DNA of 64,000 nucleotides from contig CAJXKA010000002.1 in assembly GCA_913055655.1 (NCBI GenBank), positions 248,001 through 312,000 on the forward strand, written 5' to 3'. The DNA comes from an uncultured Oceanospirillales bacterium. GTDB lineage: Bacteria > Pseudomonadota > Gammaproteobacteria > Xanthomonadales > SZUA-36. The notes beneath the pieces were generated by a model, which was not told where the DNA came from, made no database searches, and was given only the letters and a program-made list of their open reading frames with translations. Made by a program: the position numbers and the translations under genes. Below are positions 44,202 through 53,708 of the stretch, in pieces (the stretch's first letter is position 1; each line of letters opens with the position of its first letter).

Positions 44202-45698
44202 GTGAGCACTGAATCGGGCAAAGATGATCAGCTGAGGTCGAGAAGCCTTCGGGCACTTGGATGGGAATTCAGTGGCAAATCATTCTCTCAAGGAATTCTC
44301 TTCCTTGTAACACTTTTTCTTGCACGAATACTTTCGCCTTATGAGTTTGGGTTGATGGCGATTGCCATGGCCCTGGTTGGAATCGGACAGATTTTCCTGG
44401 ATTTCGGCATGGGTGCGGCACTGATTCAGAGAAAAAATCTTAGAAAACTACACGCAACTTCGGCGTTCTATTTCAATGTGGCGTGTGGCGGGTTATTGAC
44501 ACTGATAGTCTTCAGCTTAGCGGGCGCGGTCGGTTGGATTTTCGAGAGTTCTGAGTTAGTCGGTTTCGTTAAAGCCCTGTCGGTCATCTTTCTCATCCAT
44601 TCGCTTAACGTCGTGCAATTATCCACCCTACGTAGGGCACTAGATTATCGGCTGATTGCGAGAATCGATGTCATTGCTGCCGTGCTTGGCGGTGTGGTCG
44701 GTGTTTCGGCTGCTTTGCTAGGTGCTGGGGCCTGGGCGCTCGTTGCTCAGATGGTAACGATTAGTTTTTCGACTACGGTTGTGACATGGCTAGCGTCTTC
44801 CTGGCGGCCGGCTGGTAGGCCGTCCATATTTGCGTTACGCCAATTGTGGGCATATGGATCGCGAATTTACTATTCAAACCTGCTCGATGTTGCGTTTACT
44901 CGGCTGGATATTCTCATCATCGGCAAGTTCTATTCACCCGTCGGCCTAGGGCACTATGAACGAGCGAAAGCGACCAGTCAGGTTCTGGTTCAGAATTCAT
45001 CGGTAACCTTGATGAATGTGCTTTTCCCGGTATTCAGTCAGATACAAAACGATTTGGGCCGGACTCGTATCGCCGTGCTGACTGGGCTGAAAGTACTTGG
45101 TTTTATCACATTCATGTTGATTGGCGGGTTGTTTTTGGTTGCAAGCGACCTGGTTCTTTTGTTGTACGGGGAAAACTGGACGTATGCTGCCTCGATTTTC
45201 AAGATTCTTGTCATCAGTGGGTTTGGGTACCCATTAAGTGCGTTTTTGCTAAACGTATTGGCTGGGAGGGGGCGATCTGACGAGTTCCTAAGGTTGGAAA
45301 TCATCAAGAAGGCGCTTTTAGCGTGCAATCTGCTTATTTTAATTTTCTGGGGAATTGACTTTTTTCTTTATGGGTTGATCGTTCAGTCGGCGTTCGCGGT
45401 AATGATTGCTGCAATTTCCGTGGCAAGGGAAGTCGGCCTCAATGTGCAGGTGATTACCCGTCCATTAGTGACGCAGTGTTTAATCGCTGTGGGAGGTGTC
45501 ATGTTGGTCACATCTATTCGATTGCCTCAAGCATTATCCGCGGATCGAGTAACTAGCGTTGCTTTGACTGCAATATTTTTTGCAGCCTTGTATTTCGGAG
45601 TTAGTCTTGTATTCAGGACGGATGCGTACAAGGCGATGCTTCAGCAGTGTAGGCCACGTGGAGATGGAATCAGAGCGAGATCGAAAAAGACTGAATGA
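44202..45698 (+). CDS. wzx: Lipopolysaccharide/oligosaccharide flippase (Wzx/WzxC-like)
   Basis: A 498-residue membrane protein of the MOP superfamily (Polysacc_synt type) with 12-14 helices. ALGWEFSGKSFSQGILFLVTLFLARILSPYEFGLMAIAMA near the start and FTRLDILIIGKFYSPVGLGHY in the middle are typical. It should move lipid-linked glycan units to the periplasmic face. The start is GTG 44202, 16 bp after the aminotransferase. It ends convergent to the WecE-like gene. Confidence 0.92.
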   Translation: MSTESGKDDQLRSRSLRALGWEFSGKSFSQGILFLVTLFLARILSPYEFGLMAIAMALVGIGQIFLDFGMGAALIQRKNLRKLHATSAFYFNVACGGLLTLIVFSLAGAVGWIFESSELVGFVKALSVIFLIHSLNVVQLSTLRRALDYRLIARIDVIAAVLGGVVGVSAALLGAGAWALVAQMVTISFSTTVVTWLASSWRPAGRPSIFALRQLWAYGSRIYYSNLLDVAFTRLDILIIGKFYSPVGLGHYERAKATSQVLVQNSSVTLMNVLFPVFSQIQNDLGRTRIAVLTGLKVLGFITFMLIGGLFLVASDLVLLLYGENWTYAASIFKILVISGFGYPLSAFLLNVLAGRGRSDEFLRLEIIKKALLACNLLILIFWGIDFFLYGLIVQSAFAVMIAAISVAREVGLNVQVITRPLVTQCLIAVGGVMLVTSIRLPQALSADRVTSVALTAIFFAALYFGVSLVFRTDAYKAMLQQCRPRGDGIRARSKKTE

Positions 45699-45750
45699 CA
45701 ATCTCTTGCATGAGCCAAACGAACCGAGGAGAACTCTCGGATATTCAAAG

Positions 45751-46893
45751 TCAGTAAAGTGACGGTTTCTTTAAAAATGCGCCGACTTCATTGATAACGC
45801 CTTCTTGATGCGCCTCAAGACCCACCCAGAGCGGCAACCTCACAAGTCGTTCGCTGTAGGATTCAGTGATTTCGAGTTTGGTTTGGGTACGGTCAAAACG
45901 CCTTCCCATCGGCGAACTGTGAAGGGGAACGTAGTGAAAAACCGCGTTAATGCCTGATTCGTCGAGATGGTGAATCAGATTAGTTCTGTCTTCCAGGTTT
46001 TTAAGTAACAGGTAATACATATGAGCGCCGTGCTGGCAGTGAGTTGGCGCTTGGGGTCGCCGCAAATCGCCCGCTTTTTCCCACCCGGCGAACGCTTGGT
46101 GGTAGGTCTCCCAGATTTTCAGTCGTTTCTCGGTGATTGACCCTGCGTCTTCCAACTGGGCCCAAAGAAACGCGGCTACCATTTCACTTGGGAGGAATGA
46201 GGATCCAATATCCACCCAGGTGTATTTATCGACCTGGCCACGGAAGAACTGGCTGCGATTGGTGCCTTTCTCGCGGATGATCTCGGCGCGTTCGACGAGC
46301 TCCGGGCGGTTGATGAGCAGCGCACCTCCCTCGCCGGCAATCACATTCTTGGTCTCATGGAAGCTCAACGTGGCGATATCGCCAATGCTGCCCAGGGGGC
46401 GGCCCTTGTAGGTGCACATAATGGCCTGGGCAGCGTCCTCAATTACCAGCAGGTCGCGATGTCGCGCAATGTCCATGATGGTGTCCATCTCGCAGGCGAC
46501 GCCGGCGTAGTGGACGACCACGATGGCGCGGGTTCGTGGTGTGATGGCGGCCTCTATCAGGTTTTCGTCGATGTTGAGCGTATCTTCGCGGATGTCGACG
46601 AATACCGGAGTGGCGCCACGTAACACGAACGCGTTGGCAGTCGATACAAAGGTGTACGAGGGCATGATCACTTCGTCGCCCTCGCCAATGTTGCCCAGGA
46701 TGGCGGCCATTTCCAGTGCAGCGGTGCAGGAATGGGTGAGAAGGGCTTTTGTGCACCCGGTGCTCTCTTCCAGCCAGCGGTGACATCGCTTGGTGAACTC
46801 GCCGTCGCCGGCGAGTTGACCCCGCGCGTGGGCTTCCGCGATGTAGTGGAGTTCGCGACCGGTCATGTAGGGCTTATTGAACGGGATTTTCAC
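45751..46893 (-). CDS. wecE: dTDP-4-amino-4,6-dideoxygalactose transaminase (WecE/RffA-like)
   Basis: WecE converts dTDP-4-keto-6-deoxyglucose to dTDP-Fuc4N with glutamate and PLP. The 380-residue product starts IPFNKPYMTGRELHYIAEA and has LLTHSCTAALEMAAIL, MPSYTFVSTANAFVLRG, IEDAAQAIMCTYKGRPLG, and SFHETKNVIAGEGGALL with the PLP Lys, all like WecE. It is more GC-rich than its neighbours, suggesting a different origin. If the GNAT at 33413 is WecD-like, the two would make an N-acylated Fuc4N. Confidence 0.9.
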   Translation of the reverse strand: MKIPFNKPYMTGRELHYIAEAHARGQLAGDGEFTKRCHRWLEESTGCTKALLTHSCTAALEMAAILGNIGEGDEVIMPSYTFVSTANAFVLRGATPVFVDIREDTLNIDENLIEAAITPRTRAIVVVHYAGVACEMDTIMDIARHRDLLVIEDAAQAIMCTYKGRPLGSIGDIATLSFHETKNVIAGEGGALLINRPELVERAEIIREKGTNRSQFFRGQVDKYTWVDIGSSFLPSEMVAAFLWAQLEDAGSITEKRLKIWETYHQAFAGWEKAGDLRRPQAPTHCQHGAHMYYLLLKNLEDRTNLIHHLDESGINAVFHYVPLHSSPMGRRFDRTQTKLEITESYSERLVRLPLWVGLEAHQEGVINEVGAFLKKPSLY

Positions 46894-46940
46894 TCAATGG
46901 CCACGGGTTCATTAACCTGCTTGTTCTTGTTTGTAGGCAA

Positions 46941-48995
46941 CTACTTAAATTGACAAAACACCTCGATGTCCAGGGGTTCATCAGGCGTGAAGAACGTCTG
47001 TTTGCCTACGGATTTCTCGAGCCTGTTTAGATACCCTTCGAGAAACTCTCCGAACCTAACGTGCTGGCTGATTCTTTTTAGCAACACATATTGAAAGGCC
47101 AGATCTGTGAACTCGACCTGCTTGGGAGGGTTTCTGATTGCGTTAACTTGTTGCTGTAGCGCCGATTCATACTCGCCCCGGGCGTACTTCGCGAACGAGA
47201 CGAGCAACACATCTTTCAACTCCCATTCACCGAGATGAGCCATTAGGTTAGTTGCGATGTCATACTTTTTTTCTTCAACTGCACGATACGCAAGAAACCT
47301 GATTACGGGATCACTTGTAGACGCGTCAACTTCAAAATATTCCAGGAATTGTTCTGGTGACTCCGCACCAAGGTATTCATTTATGACCTGACTAAGCGGT
47401 TTTATATAACTTTCAGTGTACGCTTTATCATTTAGTTTTGAATATTCATCAAATAAACGATCAGTATTGGAAGCATCCCAACAGTAGGGCATAGCCCAGA
47501 TTCTTCCAGTTGATTCGAATGTGCCGGTTCCATTCCTATAAAGCGAATAGTCCACATCAGAATATTCGAGTTGAAAGTCAAGGTAGGCTAAGTTTCGCGC
47601 GTTTGTGGCCTCGTTGGCCAAGATTGCGTATTCAACATCATATTCTCTGAAAATGTCTGCCATGCCTGCTGCAGTTTTCTTTCCTTCGAAATACTGCTTG
47701 GAGAAATCCAGTGGGTAGAGAATTCCTGTTCGGCCATCAATATAAACTTTGCTATCAGGTGCGAGTTTGTAAAGTAAGTATCCGCCGAGATGGTACTCAT
47801 TAAACAAGCGCCCGTTGATCCCCTTGTTTTTCATATATTGGATCATTTGATCAGGATACTGGGTTTTGGGTCGAATGTTCTTGGTTGTGAATGCATGGGC
47901 TAACTCGATGGAATGCCAGAGCATGATGGAAGTTGCTATGACGCCGACACCTGCTGCAATTCGTTTGGCAGACCGGGGAATCTCGGCCAGATCTGCGGTC
48001 TTGTAAAAATCCGCGAGCAAATGGACGAACATCGCCACACATAGAATTGCTGTAGGCGAGATCATTCTTGAGGTTGTTGTAGAAGCTTTCAGGAATATGA
48101 TCAAAGAGATGACGTAGCCGACTTTTCGTTGCCGCACGGACATGAATAGTGTGACTAAAGCCATCACTACATAGACATAAAAAAAGGCAAACTCGAAATA
48201 TTTGACTGGTGGCTCGTACTCTCTGATCAGTGCTTTCCATTCTTCCTGAAATCGCATCATTCCAAAGACATCATGTCGGAAGTCAGGATTTAAATAGCCA
48301 CATGCCAGGACAATCATGCCCATTGCGAACCAGTTAACCCAGGACTTAACTGGTGCCCTATTGGTTAACAACCTGCAACCAATATCTGCAAATAGCCCGA
48401 AGAAAATCACCCATCCAAATATGGAAGAATGGTAGTTTGACCAGATGATCATCAAAACCGCAATGGGGAGGATGCTCTTCCAGCTAAATTCCAACCTGGC
48501 TCGCTGGTAAAACATTAACGCAATAATGATCAATGTGTAGCTGAGCATTTCCGGCCGGATAAGCGGCCGTTGTTGCAGCGCCACTAGCAGAATGGGTAGT
48601 CCGACAAGGTATGCAATGGCGGGCGCATTGATCTGCCGCATCCAAAGCAACATGAACCCAAGCGCGAGTAAAAATGCTGAGAGTCGCATGGCGTAGGCAC
48701 CACCCTGCTCTCCGAATAGTTTGACAAACCCATAGTAAATTGAGCTGAAAATATAGCGTGGCGCACCGATTGGTTCTCCGTTTTGAGTGAAGCTGTAGTG
48801 GTCAATCCATGGAGACAACCCATTTTCTATCAGGTCTTGGCCAGTTCTAAGCAGCCAGAAACTGTCATAGTTCAACCAGGTATAGTTGGCGGAGAAAGAT
48901 AAAATGACGGCGCAAAATAATGCCGCCACCAAGATGGTTTTCGTTCGATGCTCCTCAAGCACTAAATTTAGGTTTGAAAGCCAATTGTTATTCAT
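46941..48995 (-). CDS. Large polytopic membrane protein of unknown function (GT-C-like topology)
   Basis: A 684-residue protein with about 11-12 transmembrane helices in the first 400 residues and a soluble C-terminal domain. WLNYDSFWLLRTGQDLIENG followed by LSPWIDHYSFTQNGEP resembles the acidic first periplasmic loop of GT-C/PMT-type membrane proteins. The C-terminal half has HLGGYLLYKLAPDSKVYIDG and helical repeats. Start ATG 48995 overlaps the coaE stop (ATGA), which couples it to a housekeeping gene. I could not assign a family; a role in transferring sugars or in glycosylation of pili is only a guess. Confidence 0.7.
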   Translation of the reverse strand: MNNNWLSNLNLVLEEHRTKTILVAALFCAVILSFSANYTWLNYDSFWLLRTGQDLIENGLSPWIDHYSFTQNGEPIGAPRYIFSSIYYGFVKLFGEQGGAYAMRLSAFLLALGFMLLWMRQINAPAIAYLVGLPILLVALQQRPLIRPEMLSYTLIIIALMFYQRARLEFSWKSILPIAVLMIIWSNYHSSIFGWVIFFGLFADIGCRLLTNRAPVKSWVNWFAMGMIVLACGYLNPDFRHDVFGMMRFQEEWKALIREYEPPVKYFEFAFFYVYVVMALVTLFMSVRQRKVGYVISLIIFLKASTTTSRMISPTAILCVAMFVHLLADFYKTADLAEIPRSAKRIAAGVGVIATSIMLWHSIELAHAFTTKNIRPKTQYPDQMIQYMKNKGINGRLFNEYHLGGYLLYKLAPDSKVYIDGRTGILYPLDFSKQYFEGKKTAAGMADIFREYDVEYAILANEATNARNLAYLDFQLEYSDVDYSLYRNGTGTFESTGRIWAMPYCWDASNTDRLFDEYSKLNDKAYTESYIKPLSQVINEYLGAESPEQFLEYFEVDASTSDPVIRFLAYRAVEEKKYDIATNLMAHLGEWELKDVLLVSFAKYARGEYESALQQQVNAIRNPPKQVEFTDLAFQYVLLKRISQHVRFGEFLEGYLNRLEKSVGKQTFFTPDEPLDIEVFCQFK

Positions 48996-49618
48996 GGGGA
49001 ATGGGTGCCTCGATGATCCGCAAAACTCTGTCTAGAATATTTTTTATGAAGGTGCGCTACTGATTGACGCAATTCTTTAATAGTACCGTTGTTACTGATT
49101 ACATCATTGGCTATGGCGAGGCGGTAGGACTCGGGAGCTTGGGCTTTTATTGCCAAGCAGGCTGACTCGTGAGAAACATTATCTCTTTCTATTAATCGTT
49201 GAATTCGAACCTCAACATCTGAATCAACAACCAGAACCGTGTCGATCCAATTCGGTATTCCGGTCTCGACCAGTAGTGGAATAACGACGATACAGTAGTT
49301 CTCGGTAAGGCCTCCCAGTTCGCGTTGTACTTCCTCGAGTATCATTGGGTGGAGTATCGATTCCAGTTTTTTTCGCTTGCTGTCGTCGTTGAGTATTAGT
49401 TCTCGGAGCAATCGGCGATTAAGTTCCCCGTTTTTCTCAAGTACCACGCTTCCGAAAGTATCGACAATTCTTTCTAAGGCGGGAGCACCAGGCTTTACCA
49501 ACCTCTTGGCAATAATATCTGTATCAATTACAGGAACCCCCAGTTTCTCAAATTCACCAGAAACTACCGACTTCCCCGATGCAATTCCCCCCGTTAGGCC
49601 CACTACTAGCATGCACAT
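48992..49618 (-). CDS. coaE: Dephospho-CoA kinase
   Basis: CoaE phosphorylates dephospho-CoA at the 3' position, the last step of CoA synthesis. The 208-residue product has the P-loop VVGLTGGIASGKSVV, DTDIIAKRLVKPG, LHPMILEEVQREL, and VIPLLVETGIPNWID. The first ATG gives MCMLVV; the ATG two codons later is equally plausible. It follows pilB-pilC-pilD, as in many gammaproteobacteria, but base composition is lower in GC than for the dcw genes. Its stop overlaps the start of a membrane protein gene. Confidence 0.96.
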   Translation of the reverse strand: MCMLVVGLTGGIASGKSVVSGEFEKLGVPVIDTDIIAKRLVKPGAPALERIVDTFGSVVLEKNGELNRRLLRELILNDDSKRKKLESILHPMILEEVQRELGGLTENYCIVVIPLLVETGIPNWIDTVLVVDSDVEVRIQRLIERDNVSHESACLAIKAQAPESYRLAIANDVISNNGTIKELRQSVAHLHKKYSRQSFADHRGTHSP

Positions 49619-49660
49619 TCCTCAAAACTGCTTAACAAGCTTTGTGTTGATCGGCTAATA

Positions 49661-50530
49661 CTAGAGCCCGGAATATTCGAGATATGCCCCAACAATCGCG
49701 TGCCCCCAGAGTAGGCTCGCAATCCCCGCGATCGCGATATAAGGACCAAATGGGATGGTCTGTCCTTTGGGGTTTCGCTTCATTACGATCAAGGTGGTTC
49801 CAACTAATGCTCCGACAAACGAAGACAATAAAATAGTCAGGGGGATCAGTTGCCACCCGAACCAAGCACCTAGAGCCGCGAGTAACTTGAAATCACCATA
49901 GCCCATACCTTCCTTACCCGTTACCAATCGGAAGAGGTGATAGATTGACCACAGAATCCCGTAGCCAAGTACGGCACCAGCGATAGCATCAACTGCGTTG
50001 GTAAAGACCCCAAAACAGCTCAGCACTAATCCAAGCCAAAGCATCGGGAGTGTAATGCAGTCTGGCAATAATTGATGGTCAATATCAATGAAAGACAATG
50101 CGATAAGGCCGGCAATTAAGGCCAGTGATCCAAACAATTGTGGTGAAAATCCAAATCGGAGAAATGCGAACAGGAATAGTACGGCTGTAATGAGTTCAAC
50201 AATTGGGTATCGGGGTGAGATTTTTTCGTGACATGAAGAACACTTTCCCTTGAGGAAAAAATAACTTGCTAAGGGGATGTTCTCTAGCGCAGTTATTCTG
50301 TGACCACAATGAGGGCAGCGCGAACGCGAAATAACTAGCCCTGGCGGCTGTTCTTCCTTTAGATTGGTCGCAGGTAAATCAAGTAAATCGTTGCATTGAC
50401 AACGCCAGTCATACTCTAGTCGCGGGGGAACCCTGACAATTACGACATTAAGGAAAGAGCCTATCAGTAAGCCAAAAGTAAACACCCCTGCAGTGAGCAG
50501 GGGCGTCATTATCAAAGCTTCAGGGATCAT
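49661..50530 (-). CDS. pilD: Type IV prepilin peptidase/N-methyltransferase PilD
   Basis: PilD cleaves the prepilin leader and methylates the new N-terminal residue. This 289-residue inner-membrane protein has the N-terminal GSFLNVVIVRVPP, the zinc-type cysteines CPHCGH...CSSCHEKISPRYPIVE, the aspartate motif SFIDIDHQLLPD, and the GMGYGDFKLLAALGAWFG motif with the second catalytic Asp. It lies between pilC and coaE on the minus strand, the common order. Confidence 0.97.
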   Translation of the reverse strand: MIPEALIMTPLLTAGVFTFGLLIGSFLNVVIVRVPPRLEYDWRCQCNDLLDLPATNLKEEQPPGLVISRSRCPHCGHRITALENIPLASYFFLKGKCSSCHEKISPRYPIVELITAVLFLFAFLRFGFSPQLFGSLALIAGLIALSFIDIDHQLLPDCITLPMLWLGLVLSCFGVFTNAVDAIAGAVLGYGILWSIYHLFRLVTGKEGMGYGDFKLLAALGAWFGWQLIPLTILLSSFVGALVGTTLIVMKRNPKGQTIPFGPYIAIAGIASLLWGHAIVGAYLEYSGL

Positions 50531-50573
50531 TACATCAGCCCCATCCGTTTGGCTGAAAGATTAACACGCCGAA

Positions 50574-51794
50574 TCAGATAACCGCGGCCATCTTAAAGAT
50601 CGGCAAATACATGGCGATGACCATAGCGCCTACCACGACGCCAACGAAAACAATAATTACGGGTTCGAGCAGACTGCTCAGTGCGTCAACGGCATTATTG
50701 ACTTCTTCTTCGTATGCTTCAGCAACTTTAATCAGCATCTCGTCAAGCGAGCCGGCCTCTTCGCCGATGGAGGCCATTTGAATGACCATGTTGGGAAACA
50801 CGTCAGTTTGCTGCATTGCAAGTTGCAAGGAATGCCCAACTGCAACATCCTCCCGAATTCGGCCTGCAGCATCATTGTAAACCTGGTTGCCTGTCGCTCC
50901 GTTTACGATTCCAAGTGCTTCAACAAGTGGGACGCCTGCTGCAAATGTTATGGCGAGCGTACGACAAAAGCGAGCTATTGCCGCCTGTTGAAGAATGCTG
51001 CCTACCACTGGAATTCGTAAACTAACGCGGTCCAGCCAGTGAGCGAATTTCAAGGAGCGCTTTTTCGCCATAACCAATGCAGTTATGCCCAGAATTAGCG
51101 CTACCAGTATGAGGACTCCATTGCTTCGAACGAAATTACTGACATTGAGGACTAATTGAGTAAAACCGGGTAAGTCAGCTCCGAAATTCTGGAATATTGC
51201 CTCAAATTGTGGAATGACAAAGACCAAGAGAATCGCAGAGACGATCACAGCCACTGCTACAACGGCTGCAGGATAGAAAAGAGCTTTCTTGATTTTTCCC
51301 TTGATGCTTTCGATACGCTCCTTATATGAAGCGATTTCGTCGAGAATCGTATCGAGCACGCCGGCACTTTCACCAGCTTTAACAAGGTTTGTATACAGCT
51401 CATCAAATTGAATCGGGTGCGCGCTTAATGCTTCATACAGACTCCCACCCGACTCGACGTCGGCTCGAATTCTGTCGACCATCGTGCGCATGCGCGGATT
51501 CTTGGTACCACCCGCAATAATTTGGAATGCGGTCACAAGCGGCACACCTGATTTCAGCATGGTTGCAAGCTGGCGGCTGAAGTTGGTGATCTCCTTGGAG
51601 GAAATACGGCGACCAGCGCTACCAAACAGGGGCTTCGGCTTTTTGCGAACCCGAATTGGGCTAATGCCTTGTCGACGTAGTTCAGCACGAACAAGATTAG
51701 GCGTAGGTGCAACTTGCTGACCTTTAAGTCGAACGCCTCTCTTATCTCGACCTTCCCAGAGAAAAATAGTGTTTTCTGCTTGTATCGTAGCCAT
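50574..51794 (-). CDS. pilC: Type IV pilus inner-membrane platform protein PilC
   Basis: PilC is the inner-membrane platform on which PilB and PilT act. The 406-residue protein has two T2SF-F repeats: FSRQLATMLKSGVPLVTAFQ and FCRTLAITFAAGVPLVEALG, with three to four transmembrane helices. An N-terminal cytoplasmic domain carries FLWEGRDKRGVRLKGQQ. Only 3 bp separate its start from the pilB stop, so these two form a tight unit. Confidence 0.97.
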   Translation of the reverse strand: MATIQAENTIFLWEGRDKRGVRLKGQQVAPTPNLVRAELRRQGISPIRVRKKPKPLFGSAGRRISSKEITNFSRQLATMLKSGVPLVTAFQIIAGGTKNPRMRTMVDRIRADVESGGSLYEALSAHPIQFDELYTNLVKAGESAGVLDTILDEIASYKERIESIKGKIKKALFYPAAVVAVAVIVSAILLVFVIPQFEAIFQNFGADLPGFTQLVLNVSNFVRSNGVLILVALILGITALVMAKKRSLKFAHWLDRVSLRIPVVGSILQQAAIARFCRTLAITFAAGVPLVEALGIVNGATGNQVYNDAAGRIREDVAVGHSLQLAMQQTDVFPNMVIQMASIGEEAGSLDEMLIKVAEAYEEEVNNAVDALSSLLEPVIIVFVGVVVGAMVIAMYLPIFKMAAVI

Positions 51795-51797
51795 AAC

Positions 51798-53513
51798 CTA
51801 GTCCTTGGTGACACGATTAATTTCGACAAGGTCTGTGACGCCTCTTGCGACCTTGAGTAAGGCGGATTGTCTTAAATCGAGGACACCTTCCTTGGTGGCC
51901 TGTTTTGAAATCTTCAGAGAGTTTCCTTCTTCGAGAATGATCTGCTGAATGGGTTCAGTCAAAGGCATGACCTGGAAAATGCCACTTCTTCCTCGATAAC
52001 CTTCGTTGCATTCGGAGCAACCAACGGGCTTGAACAATTCAATGTCCTTTAATTCGTCTTCTTTAAACCCGGCCCGCAATAATGCCTCCTCCGGTAAATC
52101 TTCTTTTGTTTTGCACTTGTGTAACGTTCGGATCAGGCGTTGTGCGATGACCAAGTTTACAGCTGAAGTGATGTTATAGCTCGGAACACCCATATTCATT
52201 AGTCGTGTAATGGATTGAGGTGCATCGTTAGTATGCAGGGTTGACAATACGAGGTGACCTGTTTGAGCGGCTTTAATACCGATTTCAGCGGTTTCCAAGT
52301 CACGAATCTCACCCACCATTATGACATCGGGATCTTGTCGCAAGAACGAGCGAAGTGCCCTGGCAAACGTCATGCCCTGCTTAGTGTTCTGCTGAACCTG
52401 ATTGATACCGTGAACACGAATTTCTACGGGATCTTCAACTGTTGAAATATTACGGCCTTCATCGTTCAGCAGATTGAGCGCCGTGTAAAGGGTGACTGTC
52501 TTGCCGGAACCGGTAGGACCGGTCACCAATATCATGCCATATGGTTTTTTGACAGACTCCAGGTAGAGGTCATGTTGGCCACTTTCAAACCCAAGTCCTT
52601 CAATACCAAGGTGGGTCGAGGCGGAATCAAGAATTCGAAGAACAACTTTTTCCCCAAAAAGTGTTGGGCAAGTGCTGACTCGGAAGTCGATGCTCCGAGT
52701 ACGAGTAATGTTGAGTTTGATGCGCCCATCCTGAGGAACTCGCTTTTCAGCAATATCCAGTCCCGCCATCACCTTTAGACGTGCGGTGAGTCGGCGGGCC
52801 ATTTGCACGGGTGGGCTGGCTATGGATTTGAGTACACCATCCAGGCGATAGCGAATTCGGTACTTGGACTCGTAGGGCTCGAAGTGAATATCGGACGCTC
52901 CTTTGCGAATTGCATCAAGGAGCACTTTATTGATAAATCGAACGACTGGGGTTTCATCAATCGCGTTTTCAAGATCGACTTCATCAGCTTGATCGTCGTC
53001 GATCTGAAAGCCAATGTCTTCAAAACCTTCTTCAGCATCAAAATCGTCAAACTCTTCATCTGCAGCAGCAAGGGCCCGCTGAATGGCTGGCTCCAATTGG
53101 TCGGATGCGACGAGAATTGGTTCGACGTGAAATCCGGAACTGAAAGAAATCTCGTCAATGATTGTGTGGTCGGTGGGGTCTGCAAGTGCGACAAAAATCG
53201 AATTGCCACGCAGATACAATGGGAGCACCTTGTGCTTGTGGATCAGACTTTCACTCACCAAACTGGTAGGTGTTTGCCCCAAGTCCATTGCGTTAACATT
53301 TAATAACGGCACACCGTATTCAACGGATGCCGCCTGGGCTAGCATTGCTGGATCAAGATTACCTTCTTTGCTAAGCCAAGCCAGTACAGTAACGCCACTT
53401 TTGCTCGCATTGTCACAAGCCTGCAGAGCATTTTGTTCTTCCATGAGGCCTTCCGCAACCAATCGCCGCGCGAATCCGCGCAATTGGCTTGAGACCTTGA
53501 GTTCCGTATTCAT
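51798..53513 (-). CDS. pilB: Type IV pilus assembly ATPase PilB
   Basis: PilB is the cytoplasmic hexameric ATPase powering pilus extension. The 571-residue protein has an N-terminal MshEN-like domain (about 1-150), an acidic insertion (DEEFDDFDAEEGFEDI), the Walker A loop GPTGSGKT (332-339, Lys338), the Asp box STVEDPVEI, and Walker B VGEIRDLETAEIG. The zinc-binding tetracysteine region CKTKED...GCSECNEGYRGR lies near the C-terminus. It is the first gene of the pilB-pilC-pilD-coaE unit, with a promoter-like TATAAT upstream. Confidence 0.97.
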   Translation of the reverse strand: MNTELKVSSQLRGFARRLVAEGLMEEQNALQACDNASKSGVTVLAWLSKEGNLDPAMLAQAASVEYGVPLLNVNAMDLGQTPTSLVSESLIHKHKVLPLYLRGNSIFVALADPTDHTIIDEISFSSGFHVEPILVASDQLEPAIQRALAAADEEFDDFDAEEGFEDIGFQIDDDQADEVDLENAIDETPVVRFINKVLLDAIRKGASDIHFEPYESKYRIRYRLDGVLKSIASPPVQMARRLTARLKVMAGLDIAEKRVPQDGRIKLNITRTRSIDFRVSTCPTLFGEKVVLRILDSASTHLGIEGLGFESGQHDLYLESVKKPYGMILVTGPTGSGKTVTLYTALNLLNDEGRNISTVEDPVEIRVHGINQVQQNTKQGMTFARALRSFLRQDPDVIMVGEIRDLETAEIGIKAAQTGHLVLSTLHTNDAPQSITRLMNMGVPSYNITSAVNLVIAQRLIRTLHKCKTKEDLPEEALLRAGFKEDELKDIELFKPVGCSECNEGYRGRSGIFQVMPLTEPIQQIILEEGNSLKISKQATKEGVLDLRQSALLKVARGVTDLVEINRVTKD

Positions 53514-53542
53514 GCGCGGCTCACTCCATTCCCCTTGGCATA

Positions 53543-53571
53543 ATTATACTTGAACATCATTGTCTTAGTAA
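53543..53571 (-). promoter_or_regulatory. Probable pilB promoter
   Basis: On the minus strand a perfect TATAAT (53548-53543) lies 30 bases before the pilB ATG. The -35 region is weak (TTACTA at 53571-53566, 17-bp spacer). Confidence 0.5.
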
Positions 53572-53647
53572 TAAAGTTGCTGAAATTTTGTGAAGTAAAC
53601 TAGGGCAGTATTGGCTCTGGGCAAATAAGTATTATTCAAACACTAAC

Positions 53648-53675
53648 AAAAACCCCGCCAATTGGCGGGGTTTTT
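53648..53675. terminator. Bidirectional intrinsic terminator between pilA and pilB
   Basis: A perfect stem AAAAACCCCGCC, loop AATT, GGCGGGGTTTTT. It ends pilA transcription on the minus strand and separates pilA from pilB. Confidence 0.92.
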
Positions 53676-53708
53676 GATCAAGCTTAAAGATGTGCCGACA
53701 ATCAATAA

